Of a stretch of DNA of 64,000 bases, positions 21,588 to 33,600 are shown piece after piece (within the stretch, counting starts at the first letter, position 1; the number at the start of each line of letters is the position of its first letter). Under the pieces are notes generated by a model. The model ran no database searches, had not been told where the DNA came from, and saw nothing but the letters and a program-made list of their open reading frames with translations. Source of the stretch: Chaenocephalus aceratus (lineage: Eukaryota; Chordata; Actinopteri; Perciformes; Channichthyidae); NCBI GenBank assembly GCA_023974075.1, contig JAMFTG010000044.1, positions 434,001 to 498,000 of the forward strand, in the 5' to 3' direction. Made by a program: the position numbers and the translations under genes.

Positions 21588-22464
21588 CGGTGTACCGCTC
21601 ACTGATTGGACGAGGCAGCGCATGCACTGATCTGATGCTTCTTGACATGAGAGCAGTTTCCCAGCGGAGTGAAGAAAACACATGAACCTCACGGGAGTCC
21701 CTCCTCAGTTTATACCGTGCTTTGTTTCAATTAATGTTTCATTTAGTTACAAACATGAGATATATCTGAACAACAACGTGGGCACAAATCATTTTATTCA
21801 TTTGTTGGAAACATTTTCATGATCGCTTTTTTTCGTTTTACATTTTCATTTATTGTCATTTCCAGTCAGTCATTAAGTGCTATTAACATGTTAATGTGCT
21901 GCATATCCACACACACACACAAAGTGTGCAATGAATGTTAATCTAACTGGTTTTGATAGATAACATATCTCTCTTTCTTCTCTCAATTATTTTATTTATG
22001 TTGTGCACTCTAATCAATATTAATCTAACTATTGTTCGTTTATACATTTTAAGAATGACGTTCATCTTTTTTGAGAATGAGTTCTTATTTGATTTTATTT
22101 ATTTGAGTCTACAACAGATGATACAAATGTGTGTGTCAGTAAATGTGTGCTAACAGAGGCGGGGGTGTTTGTGGAAACAACGTGGACAGAGCGGCTGTCA
22201 GACGATCATCACAAACGGACGTCGCTTCACGTGACGCTCCGGAGGAAAGGACGTCCCATTGCTCTTAAACTCATTTCCCTGCTTCTCGTGGTTTCCTTGC
22301 GTCTCTCCTTGCTTCCCTGGTGGGAGGGACGAGACGCAGGGAAACAACGCAAGTGAGGGATGCGAGGAATCCATTTAACCGACCTGAGACGGGGCCTCTT
22401 TCTCTCTCGTCTGTGTCGGGGGCGGGGCATCTCGCTCACAGACTCGCTGCAGCACCGTGCGCCA
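21588..22464. other. No recognised feature
   Basis: AT-rich then GC-richer. Short frames only. Confidence 0.35.
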
Positions 22465-23032
22465 GAGTCCTGCATCGGGTGACTCGCAAAAAAGGTGATT
22501 CGCGGGTGATATTTTTTCAAACGCTTTTTTCCGGGTTCGGTTCTGGGTAAAACAAAGATGATGCGGGTCGGGTCGCGTGTGTTGCATAATAAATATATTA
22601 AAATAATAATAATCTAGTTTAATGTTTAAATCCTCAGACTTCTCCCCCGCGGGACCGCGCATAATCATAACCTCTGCAGCGCATCAATCTGCTGCTGAGC
22701 GCCACATTGGAAATGGCTGAGCTGAAGCTCTCTACGGAGGATCCAGCATGTTCAATAACACTTCCTCAAGAGCGAAATCCAACGTCTGGAGGCTTTTGGT
22801 TCCTAGACGGAGAAAATAACCAACATCCCAAATATGCAACTGCATGTGTTAATAATTGCACGTTTTCACTGCTCATATATAGGCTAGGCTGTGCGGGTTC
22901 GGGTCGGGTTGCGGATCTTGTGCTGACGGGTCGGCTTGCGGAACTAATTGGCAATATGTGCGGGTAGCGGGGCGGGTTCGGTATTGCGCGGGGCGGGAGC
23001 GGGTCTTGAAAATCAGACCCGCGCAGGACTCT
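22465..23032. mobile_element. MITE rich in cgggt repeats
   Basis: AGAGTCCTGC at the left and GCAGGACTCT at the right form a 10-bp inverted pair. Just inside both ends lie runs of 'gcgggt' / 'gggtcgggt', seen at 22498-22575 and 22888-23005. No matching target duplication. Confidence 0.5.
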
Positions 23033-23410
23033 GCCGTGCACACAGAGATCCGCGGTGGAGAACAGAGCGTTCAAAAGTGACAATCTAATCTACAGAGCTC
23101 GATGTGGTCAATCCACGAGCAATCTGCTGGCCAAAAGGCATCATATTCATACGGAGAGATGCACCGTTTTGAACTTGGAGTTCTGTTGCTCCAATTACGT
23201 GTAAGGTGGGAGAAGTACTCAGATCAAGTACTTAAGTAAAAGTAGTAGACTGCAGGGTAGCTTGTGAATTTACTCCAGGTGGAACTAAAGTCTGATTTAA
23301 GACTTGATAATATTTCACAACATTCATCCAGATCTGTGAAGTAACTAAATGTATTAAATACATGTAATGGAGGAGAAGTACACCATGTACCTCTGAACTG
23401 TAGAGCAGTG

Positions 23411-23475
23411 GTTTTCAAACTGTGGGGCGCGACCCCTAGTGGGTCGCCGAGGTACTGCAGGGGGGGTCGCGGGAA
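23411..23475. mobile_element. hAT-like MITE end
   Basis: CAGTGGTTTTCAAACTGTGG..CGACCCCTAGTGGGTCGC is the common left end of fish hAT MITEs. It is followed by a LINE/SINE-like tail ('gaagcaccttgag..gtgctatataaa'). Confidence 0.5.
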
Positions 23476-23571
23476 GATTTTTTTATTTTATTATTTTCTC
23501 CTTTTAGCTTTATGAAGCACCTTGAGATGACGTTGTTTATAAGTGTGCTATATAAATTGAATGTATTATTA

Positions 23572-23634
23572 GGGCCCGAGCACGAGAGTGCTCGGGCCCA
23601 ACGGCGTGCTAGGACCCAACGGCGTCCTAGCACG
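23572..23634. repeat. Two adjacent hairpins (GGGCCCGAGCAC type)
   Basis: First hairpin: 12-bp perfect stem (23572-23583 with 23588-23599) and loop GAGA. Second: CGTGCTAGGAC (23605-23615) with GTCCTAGCACG (23624-23634). Both are perfect. They lie at the start of a repeat beginning 'agggcccgagcacg', which I recognise as a common fish repeat type, although no second copy is in this window. Confidence 0.8.
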
Positions 23635-24680
23635 AAGTGCAAGGATACCTATTGTTATTTTTAGTCGCCTCTTTCCTGTTTTTGAGGCCTTTAGGACGCT
23701 GAAAAAGTTGTATAATTTTGCACAGATTCCAGAATCGGTGAAAATTACAATATTCTGGACTCAATTTGTTAAAATATTCCAACATGCTCGCTAGCGCCAC
23801 CTATTTCAATTCCATTTCGGAAAAATTCACAAAGTCGCACCGTAACTCCGAATGACCTGAAATGTTGCAAACATATCCGGGTGGACCTGCTCTACAAATA
23901 ATCCAATTGGAACCCTAAACTCCGCCTACTTTATTTTTTTTTAAATTAGCATAATTTAAAAAACAGTTAAATATTCACTTAAAGGTCACATGTCATGGTC
24001 CTTTCTACTGATCACAATACCATTGTTGAGGGATATTACAATAGAAAAATACTGTGCAATTTTCCAAACTCATATTGTTTCTCACAGCATCTCTGTAAAC
24101 TACGTGTATTCACTCTCTCCACTAAACGGCTCGTTGGAGCTCTCCCCCCCCCCCCCTGTGAGCCCAGTGTGCTCCGATTGACCAATCCACGGACTTCCTC
24201 ACACACTCAGTGCAGGCAGCTGATGTCTCCTCCGGGCTGCAGGCTGATAACAGACAGTTGCGATCGCGGCGAAATTCTCTCTGCAGACCCATTCTCACAG
24301 CGTTTATCAACCTGTTTCTTCTCAATATCAAGCCACACTTATTGTTTTTACTTGCTGTGACTTTGTGTGTGCTCAGGGTGATTTACAACGTCCGATTGTT
24401 TCACGTTGTGAATCGCGCTGAGCTCCGTAGAGGTGTGATTTAATTGTTCAGCCAAACTCACCCTGATCATTACTGCCACCTGCTAACTAACAGTTGCATT
24501 GCATCATAAATAATGCTGTTCCTCGTTATTACTAATACTATTGTGTTATTATTTACAACAACCCTCTTAATTATAATTACAGACATACACTGAAAATGAA
24601 CTGTCAACTGTAAATCAACAACTACATGAAACCAATTAAATGAACACATTTATTAACAACATTTATACAATAAAAAACAA

Positions 24681-27559
24681 TCACTCCATGTCCTCAAAAA
24701 TGTCCTCCTCCTTCTCCGTCGGGGTGCCTGCGTCACTCCGGTCTGCACACATGAAGACACACAAACACATTAGCAATCACAAATGACTATTCTGTCATTG
24801 TATGATGATGCAATCAGTCCAACCAAAATAAAAAAACAGTCAATGTAACACTACAGTAGTATAGCACAAATGCACAATCACAGTCATACATTTTAAAGTT
24901 TAAGGACCAACACTTACCGTCCTGAGCAAAGGAGGCGGTTGCCTGCAGCACCTCCAGGCGCTGCAGGGCCTCTCCTGCCTTCTGTTTCCAGAGGCCCAGC
25001 TCCCCTTTCAAGGTGGCCGCCTTCTGTTCCGCCGCATGGCGGAGCCTGAGCTGCCGCGCCAGCAGCTGGAAGCAGCGCCAGAGGACCTGTAGCCCTCGGG
25101 CGTACAGAGCTGGGCGGGCCACAGCCACATCCAAGACTGAGTACTGCAAATAACAAAACACATATTGTATTCATTCACAAAATGACTAAAGCATGATTGA
25201 ACAATGTAACTGTAAGCCTTATAGACAGATAAAGTGTTTGTGTGTGTGTGGGAGGGGGGTGTGTGTTTATTTGTAGGCTTTAGGAGATATATATTTATAC
25301 GAAAACTATTAACAACCATTTAGACTGGGGGTGCAACAACTAATCGACTTAATCGATTGCCAACTACTTCAGTCGTCCATTCGTTGCTGACGTCATCACA
25401 TGTGTTTTACACGCCGTTAAGCTCTAAATAAAAACTAGGCCAAAATCTCTCTTTACTTTCGTTGACGAAAAATGAGGAGACGAAATATTATCAAAGATAA
25501 CGTTACATTTCTGATAGTCAGTAGGCTTGTTTGAGACAAGCGAGACCTGCGCAGTTGCGATCAACGTCTTGCTAGTGCATTGCATGATGGGTAGTCATGT
25601 TGTCCGACTTGCTCTGGAGGCTCGCCCACATGAGACGTTGAAATCTCGCGGGACAAAGACGCCCGCAGCCTTGAGAGCGAGGCGAGTTGGCGCAGTTGCT
25701 CTCCACGGGCTGCGAAAGCGAAATGCTTGATGGGAAACGACTCGCTGGTATCTCGAGCTGAGCGCTCATTGGTGGGTTTTACCACGTGCTGCTGATGAAG
25801 CTCTCCCATTGGCTGGCAAAAGTTTGCTGTTGTTTTGGGTCAGTTTTACGTCCATTCCCATTTTTCATCATTGTTCCTCAATGTTTATCATCATGACATT
25901 AATATCCATATATTTTATACTATACTTGTACTGCTTACCGTTTTCATACTTTATATTAGGGCTGTGCAATTAATCGTATTTGAATCGCAATTACCATTTT
26001 GCCCTGCCACAATTACCAAAACAACATAATCGGAACAAAACAATTATTTTGCTTTGCCAGGTTGTGACCGTGCACTGCAACATATTTGATCTAATTCATT
26101 TTGGTCTAATTTATTTGTATTTATATATGTTTAGTAGCTTGTGGAAGTGCGCTCCAAAATATTTGTTGATCTTGTTTATTGGTATTTATTATTTGTATAT
26201 TATTTATTTAAATATAAATGTATCATTTATTTAATTTATGTTTGTATTGGTTCTTCAGTTGAATTATACGTTCAGGGTAATCAACAGTTAAAAAGATACT
26301 GTTCCAATTATTATTTGTTTTAAAGGATTTTTTCAAAGTCAATGAATAATCGTATTTAATAATCGTGATATCAATTATTGACCCAAATAATCGTGATTAT
26401 GATTTTTCCCATAATCGCACAGCCCTACTTTATATATCTAGTGTATTAATACACACTGTTCATACTGCTCACAGCTGAATTGTATTCATTCACTGTTTAT
26501 TCATCATTCAATTCGCGTCTCAAACGAGCCTAGTTTCTCTCCCAGCAGTTCCATTTCCGGTGCTGCGACAGTGCATTCATCTGTGGTGCGCGCGGCGGTA
26601 CATTTGAATTACACCGGGCAATGTCAACTGTCAGGAAGACTCGGGTCTGACTCATGGTCTAACTAACCTTATTTAACAGAAAATGAAATGGCACCAACAG
26701 GGCTTAGGAGCAGTGGTCCCGTTAACCAAATATCCCCCCGTCTGCGCGAGTGAGTGATAAATGGTGCACTCTACGGGTAATAATGGATTATGAGGGAAAT
26801 GTTACGATCCTGTCCGTGAAAATGACTGACAACGAAAAAGTCTAAAGCCACCACTACTTGGGCGATAGAAAGTGAATGCATTGTTTTATCAGACGGGAAG
26901 CAATGTGGCCATAACACAGCTGGTAAAACACCACAAACCTGACCAGATACTCTCTGCAAAACTGCTTAATCATTCAACCTGTGTTTTTCATCAAATAAGG
27001 ACAAGATATAATCTTATTTATTTATATACTAAATTGACAAATTATTGGGTTTGACTGAAATGTTCTATATCATCTGCTGACTAAAAAAGACTCAACCGTT
27101 TTCATTGACAAAAAGTAGACTAAAATGATTAGTTTTCTTTGACTAAAATGCTCAGACTTTTAGTCGACTCATATCAATTGTGCTACTTTTAAACCAAGCA
27201 ACGATGTTTTCAAATCTGTAATCCAAAATCTGTCCCTGCTCGAGCCGGCTCGTTAGTGAAAAAATTCAAATACGCAAGAACCAACTTTTATCTTTGCGGA
27301 TCTTCATTTAAATAAATACAACTATTTTTTAAATCAATAAAAACATTTTCTGCATCCATAACAGCATTTAAATTAATATTGGAAGTCATATCGTTACTTT
27401 GTTGAGAATGTGGTTATTATAATAAGCAGGATAATGTAGGCCTACTTGCACGACGCGTTGTCATTTAAATATTTTACTTACAATGAACAGTTGTCCCTCT
27501 CCTCTAAGGTTCTCCGCCTCGGTGTCCTGGATCCGGGGTATCTTTGACGGTGAATCCAT
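24681..27559 (-). CDS. Three-exon gene, 121-aa coiled-coil-like protein of unknown function
   Basis: Coding exons on the minus strand are 27559-27482 (ATG start, MDSPSKIPRIQDTE..), 25143-24918 and 24742-24681 (stop TGA). All junctions fit the consensus: ATT|GTAAGT..TTTGCAG|TAC (phase 0) and GACG|GTAAGTG..TGTGCAG|ACC (phase 1). The exons sum to 366 nt, exactly 122 codons, with no stop. The middle exon is GC-rich and encodes a helical stretch (ARQLRLRHAAEQKAATLKGE) with heptad-like spacing. The tail is acidic (EKEEDIFEDME). A minus-strand AATAAA lies at 24648-24653, about 30 bases past the stop. Intron 1 (2.3 kb) is filled with MITEs. I do not recognise the family. Structure, splice sites and tail make a real host gene likely. 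Confidence 0.72.
25957..26427. mobile_element. hAT-type MITE with perfect 8-bp duplication, in intron 1
   Basis: Ends TAGGGCTGTGCAATTA and ..TAATCGCACAGCCCTA are inverted repeats with one mismatch. CTTTATAT lies on both sides (25949-25956 and 26428-26435). 471 bp, non-coding. It sits within a larger repeat-rich block (about 25330-27180). Confidence 0.85.
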
Positions 27560-27643
27560 ATTTCAGTCTAAAAAAACAACACATTAAAAATAAAGGTCGA
27601 GCATCTTTACGTCCTCTGTGAATGGTAGGATCTGTAGTGCATT

Positions 27644-28232
27644 TGTTACAACCCGGCTCATGTTCGGAAATGTTCAGCAACACCGATCAGCTGCTCACGT
27701 GAGAAGCCCTCCAGCCGCTCCTCTGTAGGCGCTCTCACAAACTCCTCCACTCTCCATCATGACAACACCGAGTGCACGCTCACGCTACTACACAGCCTAC
27801 ACGCTACCGCGGCCCGTCCCTCTAACTGCCTACAGAAACTAGCTAACCTTCCCGCTAGTCTTCAGGTGCTAGTTATGGCGGGTACTTACGCACTTAATAC
27901 CGTAAGCTCGGCGAAGCGACCAGTAAACCGGCAGCTCCGCCCGCAGCCTCGGCGTGCTCCCGAGCTAATAGCTCTAACCACTTTCACACCGCACTACAGC
28001 CCCCCCTACGACCTCCAAGGAAGACCGTACTAGACCTAACAGGGACAGCTACCACGGTATAACGATCGGTGCTCGTACTCGCTGCCATACACTCTCCGTG
28101 TACTAGAACTTCGAAACACTCACCCCCGCAACGCTACTCCCAAAACACCCAGCGACAACAGCAGCTGCGCGAAATCCGTCCCCACAACGGACATCCAGTT
28201 GCTTCCCAGGTCCAAAGCAACGAGCCCCCATC
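27644..28232 (-). mobile_element. Internal remnant of LTR element with PBS-like site
   Basis: On the minus strand, directly after the LTR, comes TGGGGGCTCGTTGC (about 28217-28230). This resembles a proline-tRNA primer binding site. The rest (570 bp) has no recognisable gag or pol. At 27644-27660 it ends in TGTTACAACCCGGCTC, the same 16 bases that border the LTR at 28233, so a stub of the second LTR remains. Confidence 0.55.
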
Positions 28233-28542
28233 TGTTACAACCCGGCTCCTGGGCTGCAACAACAAGCAGGGAGGCGAGACGAAGGGGAAGAGAATAACAA
28301 TTGTTTATTTTCCTATCAACAATTAAATAACAGGACCAGCCACAGGTCCCCTAGGCTGGCACGGAGAGAGTGCCCAGAGGAGTGAGCGCCACGCAACCGG
28401 CTGGGCTCCTCCTTTATCCCGCTCCACCAGGTGCAGCTCATCAGATAGGCGTCCGCCCACAGGTGCGGCTCATCAGCACCTGAAACAACCTGAACAAACC
28501 ACACACACACACGGCACCCCACGTGATGTGGAGGGGTCGTCA
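28233..28542 (-). mobile_element. LTR (Gypsy-like) on the minus strand
   Basis: Minus strand runs TGACGACCCCTCC .. GGGTTGTAACA, a TG..CA terminus pair, with AATAAA inside (on plus, TTTATT near 28301). The 310-bp length suits a fish Gypsy LTR. It abuts the broken zinc-finger gene exactly where that homology stops. Confidence 0.6.
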
Positions 28543-29605
28543 CGCATCCCACTTTGACTCTCTTAATGTGGTTGTTGCACCTCTTGTGATCAACCCTTTC
28601 CATTTGAATTTTTTTATCGTCTTGAACTCTCGAGCAACATTTAAAAGAGTCCAGTCTCTGTCGACTGTGGACACATTTTCGGTCTCTATAAGTTCAGAGA
28701 TGACACCCAGGCTGTTGCCAATGTTGAGGCCTAAGGAAGGAGTTTTGAACGTATTGTCCTCGGGATTATAACCAGCCAACTCTCTCCCTGCAGATATGAC
28801 ATGATTAAAAGTGGCAGGATAGATTAGTTGTGTTTGGCCACAAGCAAGTCGCCCAAGTTCGCGAAGTCTTTGCCTGATGTAATCATGTCTGCTCTTTCTT
28901 ATCAAAGTTCATGCACGACATTACCCCCTTCAGGGCACATCTTGATCGAACCCGCTCTTTCCCAATGCTGGGTTCATCGCCAGTTTCTTTTTTCGCTGGG
29001 CAGATCTTCATGTGCTTCCACAATGTTTTTTTGGTATATAGTCCTTGACGGTGAAAACAATGCACGAAGTCAATGGCACGTCTACATTCGCGTGGTCTGT
29101 AACAGGCCTGCCGCTCTCCAGCTCCCTCCCTCACAACATGGCATTATGGGCAAAGTTCCCACGGCTTCTGATTAACTGTTTTCGTCTTTCTTTTGAATTC
29201 TTTGGATGTTGGAATGCAATCGCAATATCTGGTACCTTCCCATGGACAGCTTCCAGGTGTCGTGCGATGTTGGCTGTTGGATGGAAGCAATAGAGACAGT
29301 CATTCCTCTTGTTGTATACACGGCGAGATTCAGAGTTAGATGAGGGCAAAACTCGGATTGAGTCTTCATCGATTGTGTTTGAGTTTTTCTTTAGTGGACT
29401 GGAGGATGTAATCTTTCTTTTCCTTTGTGTCCCGGTTATTTTTCTTAGAACAATTTGGTTTGGCTGGAGATAAAGGGGGATGTCGCAGAGATGGCAGCGT
29501 CAACGGTATGTCTTCTTCTAGGTCAGAAGAATCTTCTGCAGTGCCGTCCGGAACAAAGTCAGGATCACTGTAGTCAGTGGAAGACGAGTCAAGGGATGTT
29601 TCCAT
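28543..29605 (-). pseudogene. Fish multicopy zinc-finger protein fragment, truncated by LTR
   Basis: Four overlapping minus-strand frames form one protein-like sequence. Its start has an acidic serine-rich N-terminus (METSLDSSSTDYSDPDFVPD, from 29605). Next come a C2H2-like motif (NDCLYCFHPTANIARHLEAVH, 29295-29233 region) and a second one (FVHCFHRQGLYTKKTLWKHM). The last is a helical block (RQRLRELGRLACG .. TTTLRESKWDA). I know this arrangement from repeated fish proteins that continue into a tyrosine-recombinase-like domain. That domain is not present here: homology stops at the LTR. Frame changes at about 29365, 29133 and 28890 make it a pseudogene. Confidence 0.6.
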
Positions 29606-30089
29606 ACATGAAGTAGCCTTGTAGCCTAGTAACCGATTATGTGTCGTAAAATACAGTAGGTCCTCCAGTACTTGGTGCCATGCACCATGTCGATGTTTGG
29701 ACTTTTATTACAGGTACTGTATCTCTTTTGGACTAGTGATATGGTGTATAAGTGTATTTCATTTAAAAACAGTACAGATAAGTTGGGGAGAGTGGCATTG
29801 ACCGGCAAACAGTCAAGGTTACCAACACTTGGATCTGCGGATAAGAATGCAAGAAATCACGTTGCCTTAAAATACACCGGGTCAGGATGAAACGCATGGT
29901 GCCAAAGTAAGGGATTCCAGCGCACAGGATCTGGGACTAGTGCCAACGCTTAATTAGCACAGCTAAATAGCACCTTACTTCAATACTCATTTATATTCTT
30001 GTTCATGGTAACGAACATGTTGTTTACCATTTTGTATAACTTTATGTTTACGACTGTTTGCTGTTAAATATTGATGGCATTATCGGCGT
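29606..30089. other. No recognised feature
   Basis: Non-coding flank of the zinc-finger pseudogene. No repeat termini seen. Confidence 0.35.
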
Positions 30090-30517
30090 TGTTAGAAATT
30101 AAAATCAATGTTTTATGGCATAATGTACCTTAAACATACCGTCAGTTTAAATGCTATTTTATTCTGGAAAAACCCGGAAGTTCTCAATACCAAGCTTTTA
30201 TTCTGAAAATCCTCTGTTTAACGCGATATCGGACACAGGAGAACGAGGGGGGAAGTCCCCTGCGTCACTACAGCTCCCAGAGAGGAGGAGCCAACAGCCA
30301 GCAAGCGGGAAAGATGAATGCTTGTAAGGTCTCTTCTGCACGGCCATCAGGGGAGAGGAAGCTACAGACTTTCTCTCCTGACTGAACAATATCCTGCTTG
30401 TAACATTACCGCGCTTTTTATTAATTAAAGTACCAATTTTGAACCTCCTCAGAGACTCCATTTAGTCTCCTTTTAAGCTTCTTACCTGGACGAGAGAATA
30501 ACGAACACGGCATAACA
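30090..30517 (+). mobile_element. Solo LTR-like element with 4-bp target duplication
   Basis: Starts TGTTAGAAATT, ends ..CACGGCATAACA. GCGT lies immediately on both sides (30086-30089 and 30518-30521). It is the shortest and best bounded of three copies (others at 2544 and 20904). Relative to them it lacks an internal block of several hundred bases between 'ctgaaaatcctc' and 'tgtttaacgcgatatc'. The name 'solo LTR' is inferred from TG..CA ends, small target duplication and lack of coding. Confidence 0.7.
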
Positions 30518-30699
30518 GCGTGCATTTCTATTTTTACGGTGACAAATATTCTCCAGATTTTCAGAAGACATTGTATTCTATTTACCTTTTACCTTTTATT
30601 TACATGTCAACGACTGACTGGCAGACATGTGATGTCCATTGTTTCTGGAAATATCACTCATGTGATGCAGTCTCTGGAAGTGTGTGATCCAACACTTAA

Positions 30700-31198
30700 A
30701 GAGCCTGTGACACGAGTCTCCCCCATCATCCAAACCCATCACTTTGAGTAGATATTGTCCCCTTGAAAACCGTTACTGAACTGATTTTGGATATTTGTAC
30801 TTTGATAACCGTTAATCCTTCAATGTCGACCATTTTCTGGATCTTCTCTGGGATTCTTCAAGTCCCGCCAAATTATGTGTGACGCTCCAGCTGCACCGTT
30901 CAGGATCCCACACAGCAGCAGACAGCGATGACAGTTTAATTTTGACCGTGTCTGAGAGCTCAACACACTTGGTCCGTGTTTGGCTCTCTCGCCGCACAGT
31001 GAAGCGTTCCCGCATGACGTCACTTCCGGCTTCTCCCAAAACTTCAAAATGAGTCGAAGGAATTTCCCCGCGATGTTCGAAATTATATATATATGATATT
31101 TACGGTATCGCTTTTTCTTTTTTAAACTGACGGTTGGAGATGACTAGTAGCCCAATGTTTCATTGCACAACAGTTGTTGGGATGCTGTCACAGGCTCT
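30700..31198. mobile_element. Second piggyBac-type MITE family, complete
   Basis: 499 bp with perfect 13-bp inverted ends (AGAGCCTGTGACA and complement), flanked by TTAA at 30696-30699 and 31199-31202. The ends differ from the 3697 family, so this is a distinct family. Non-coding. Confidence 0.88.
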
Positions 31199-31209
31199 TT
31201 AAGCCTTAA

Positions 31210-32160
31210 ACCTCACCCCAGTCTGAAGGTGCAAACATACCTGAACATCATCATGGGAAGAGTGTGCCTCAAGGGAATCATCATGATTGCAAATTCCGCT
31301 GAAGAAAAAGAAAGACATGTGAAAAGCTGAGAAAGCCAAGATGAAAGAACACAAGATAAACTTATAGCGACATTAGACGAATGGTCATTTGGATTAAAAA
31401 TGTTATTGACTCCTCATGGCCTTACTCTTACTATCGTCTAGTCAGCCAGATAAGAAACGGCAGATATTTGAGTTACACATCTGCACAGTACTTTCCTAAA
31501 GTAGTAAACATGCAGCAAGTACGAAGCTGTCTTGCATTGAAAGACAGAAGCACAAAGTATAGCCAATATTACTACGTTTGCAATTGAGCTCCAATTCATC
31601 TCCATGATTACAAGAGGATGGGTTATTATGATCTGTGATACTCAAGAGTATCCATGTCTGCCAAGCGCTGAACCAGTTGGGCACGCTTTACCGAATGCAT
31701 GGCATGTTCTCTTTTAGCATGTTGTTGCTTCTCTGAAACTCGGTATGGATTGAAGCATTCCTGAGGGTGTTGTTCGAGACTGTAATGAGAGCAATTCAAT
31801 TAATACGCATATTTGTTGTGTTTATGCTTAGTTGCAACTCCCACCCAGTAGTAATATTATATTATAGTAGTATCTTTTTAATTACTGAATCAAAGAGATG
31901 AGGATAAGGATAGAGGGAGTCGTATGTTGTACAGATTGTAAAGACCTTTGAGCCAAATTCTTGTTTTTGGGCTGTATACATAAAATGTACTTGAAACAGT
32001 TGCTGATTTAGAGTACTGGCACCTTTGTTATTCCAATTCAAGCACTGGGGATGTCTCCATGCCACCGTTAGAAAAGAAAGAGAAGATTTCTTCCTAAGTG
32101 TGTATCCTTAGTTGTGACATTGTTATTGTTTTATTCATAATACTAGATGTTGTACTATTC
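31210..32160. other. No recognised feature
   Basis: No coding or repeat termini. Sequence composition is ordinary. Confidence 0.4.
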
Positions 32161-32174
32161 TCTCTGTGGTTAGG

Positions 32175-32305
32175 ACGGTTTTGGAAGACATGGGCCTGCA
32201 GGGAAACTGTGGAACGCTCTGCCCCTGGAGATCAGACAGGCCTCCACACTGCCTGCTTTTAAATCGCTTCTTAAAACCCACCTCTTCTCCTTAGCGTTTT
32301 AACAT
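32175..32305 (+). mobile_element. LINE (L2-like) ORF2 C-terminal fragment
   Basis: Reads WNALPLEIRQASTLPAFKSL then LKTHLFSLAF and stop. This is the usual end of the reverse-transcriptase protein in fish L2-like and related LINEs (WN.LP..IR....FK..LKT.LF). Only about 40 codons are left. Confidence 0.7.
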
Positions 32306-32461
32306 TTGGCGTTTCAACATCTTTTAGAGTGTTGCTAGGGTTCGCAGGGTGGACGCAATCGACGGCTGCCATGTCACCAAGATGTGTTCAGCAGCAGATA
32401 AGAACAAAAGATGTATATAAATATTGCACACGGTTATTTTATCACAGCTCGTCAATTGTTT

Positions 32462-33010
32462 TACACATAATCGTGGTCACCAGGAACCTCCTCCAGGGCA
32501 GACACCTCCGCAGACAGTTGGTCCCGCCAAGGAGCACCACTCACTGCCTCCAACACATTCTCCCCCTCATCCTCTGCCACATCCTCCACAGTGTCCTCTT
32601 CTGGGGCCATGATGTCGCCGGCCCCAATGCAGATGTTGTGGAGGACGGCACTGTTATGATCTGACATTTAAAAATTGGCAGAAATATATAAATATATATA
32701 TATATATATATATGTATATATGTTAGATCTACTCTTCAGTATTATCAAAATGTCCTAATGAGTGATTACTTACTTGAGGAAGGAAGGTGTGGTGCACCTC
32801 CAGCGCTTGCAGGAAGATACTCCTGAATCGTGTCTTCATCACCCCTGGGGTCCCACACCTTGCAGCGGCCGTTTGTAGGGACTGACCCAGGCCAGCCCAC
32901 GTACGTGTCGATGAAGCGGCCCTGATGGTCACAAACAGCCTCAGGGCGTGTGTCCTGGTCATTAAAAAACCTGTCCAGGACAGGGACGCGTAGGTTGACC
33001 CTGCAATACA
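32462..33010 (-). pseudogene. HARBI1-like (PIF-Harbinger) transposase, exon remnants
   Basis: The minus-strand frame from 33010 contains DTRPEAVCDHQGRFIDTYVG and WPGSV, matching the region around the second catalytic aspartate of HARBI1-like nucleases. A donor CAAGTAAG lies near 32772-32779. A further exon after the acceptor-like TGTCAG (32660-32665) reads AVLHNICIGAGDI, the usual HARBI1 C-terminal motif, then an acidic tail ending DHDYV and stop at 32462. The first ~100 residues and the first Asp region are not found upstream in frame. Either a decayed transposon or an aberrant domesticated copy. Confidence 0.65.
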
Positions 33011-33074
33011 AGGGCCTTGGCTGGTAGAGGGAACGGTTGAGAAAAAAGGGTTAAATAAATGAAGAGCATTTTTG

Positions 33075-33077
<3 letters not shown>

Positions 33078-33120
<43 letters not shown>

Positions 33121-33350
33121 TCAAGCTATACTCAACCTGAAATAACATTTGTATCAGTATTATGCTAATAACATTACTGTTAGCTAAAAATACAGTACAT
33201 ACATATATTCTGTGTTTGTGTATACATATATCTCTATAGACATGTTTATATATATACACAAGCTATACTCAACCTGAGAAATAACATTTTAAACATGTAT
33301 TATAGGCTATTAACATTACTGTTAGCTAAAAATACAGTACATATATATTT
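33078..33350. repeat. (TA)n tract and ~140-bp tandem duplication
   Basis: TA repeats at 33078-33116 are followed by two copies of a segment starting 'acaagctatactcaacctga' and ending 'gttagctaaaaatacagtacata' (about 33117-33205 and 33255-33345). Confidence 0.8.
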
Positions 33351-33364
33351 TATATAAGTATCAG

Positions 33365-33600
33365 TACCTGGACATGGTCTTCCATTAATCTGAAATAGAT
33401 GGTGCGCCTGGTGTGACCTTGGGAAATTGATTTCAACATATTGAACATCACCAAAAGAAGCACTGTCTCTGACTCCATATTGAACCGTTTGAAAATATTT
33501 GGCCGAATGTCAGAAATTATTACCGGCACTTCTGACTGCAGCTGGTTGCTAGGCGACGGGGGGCAAGGTACCAGGAAATGCTCCGTAGACCGTCTCATTT
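33365..33600 (-). pseudogene. Exon-like sequence upstream of the HARBI1-like remnant
   Basis: The minus strand is open and contains EVPVIISDIRPNIFKRFNME and LMEDHVQ, followed by a donor-like CAG|GTACTG (33364-33369). I do not recognise it. Its orientation and position fit an upstream exon of the same locus, but no family supports it. Confidence 0.3.
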
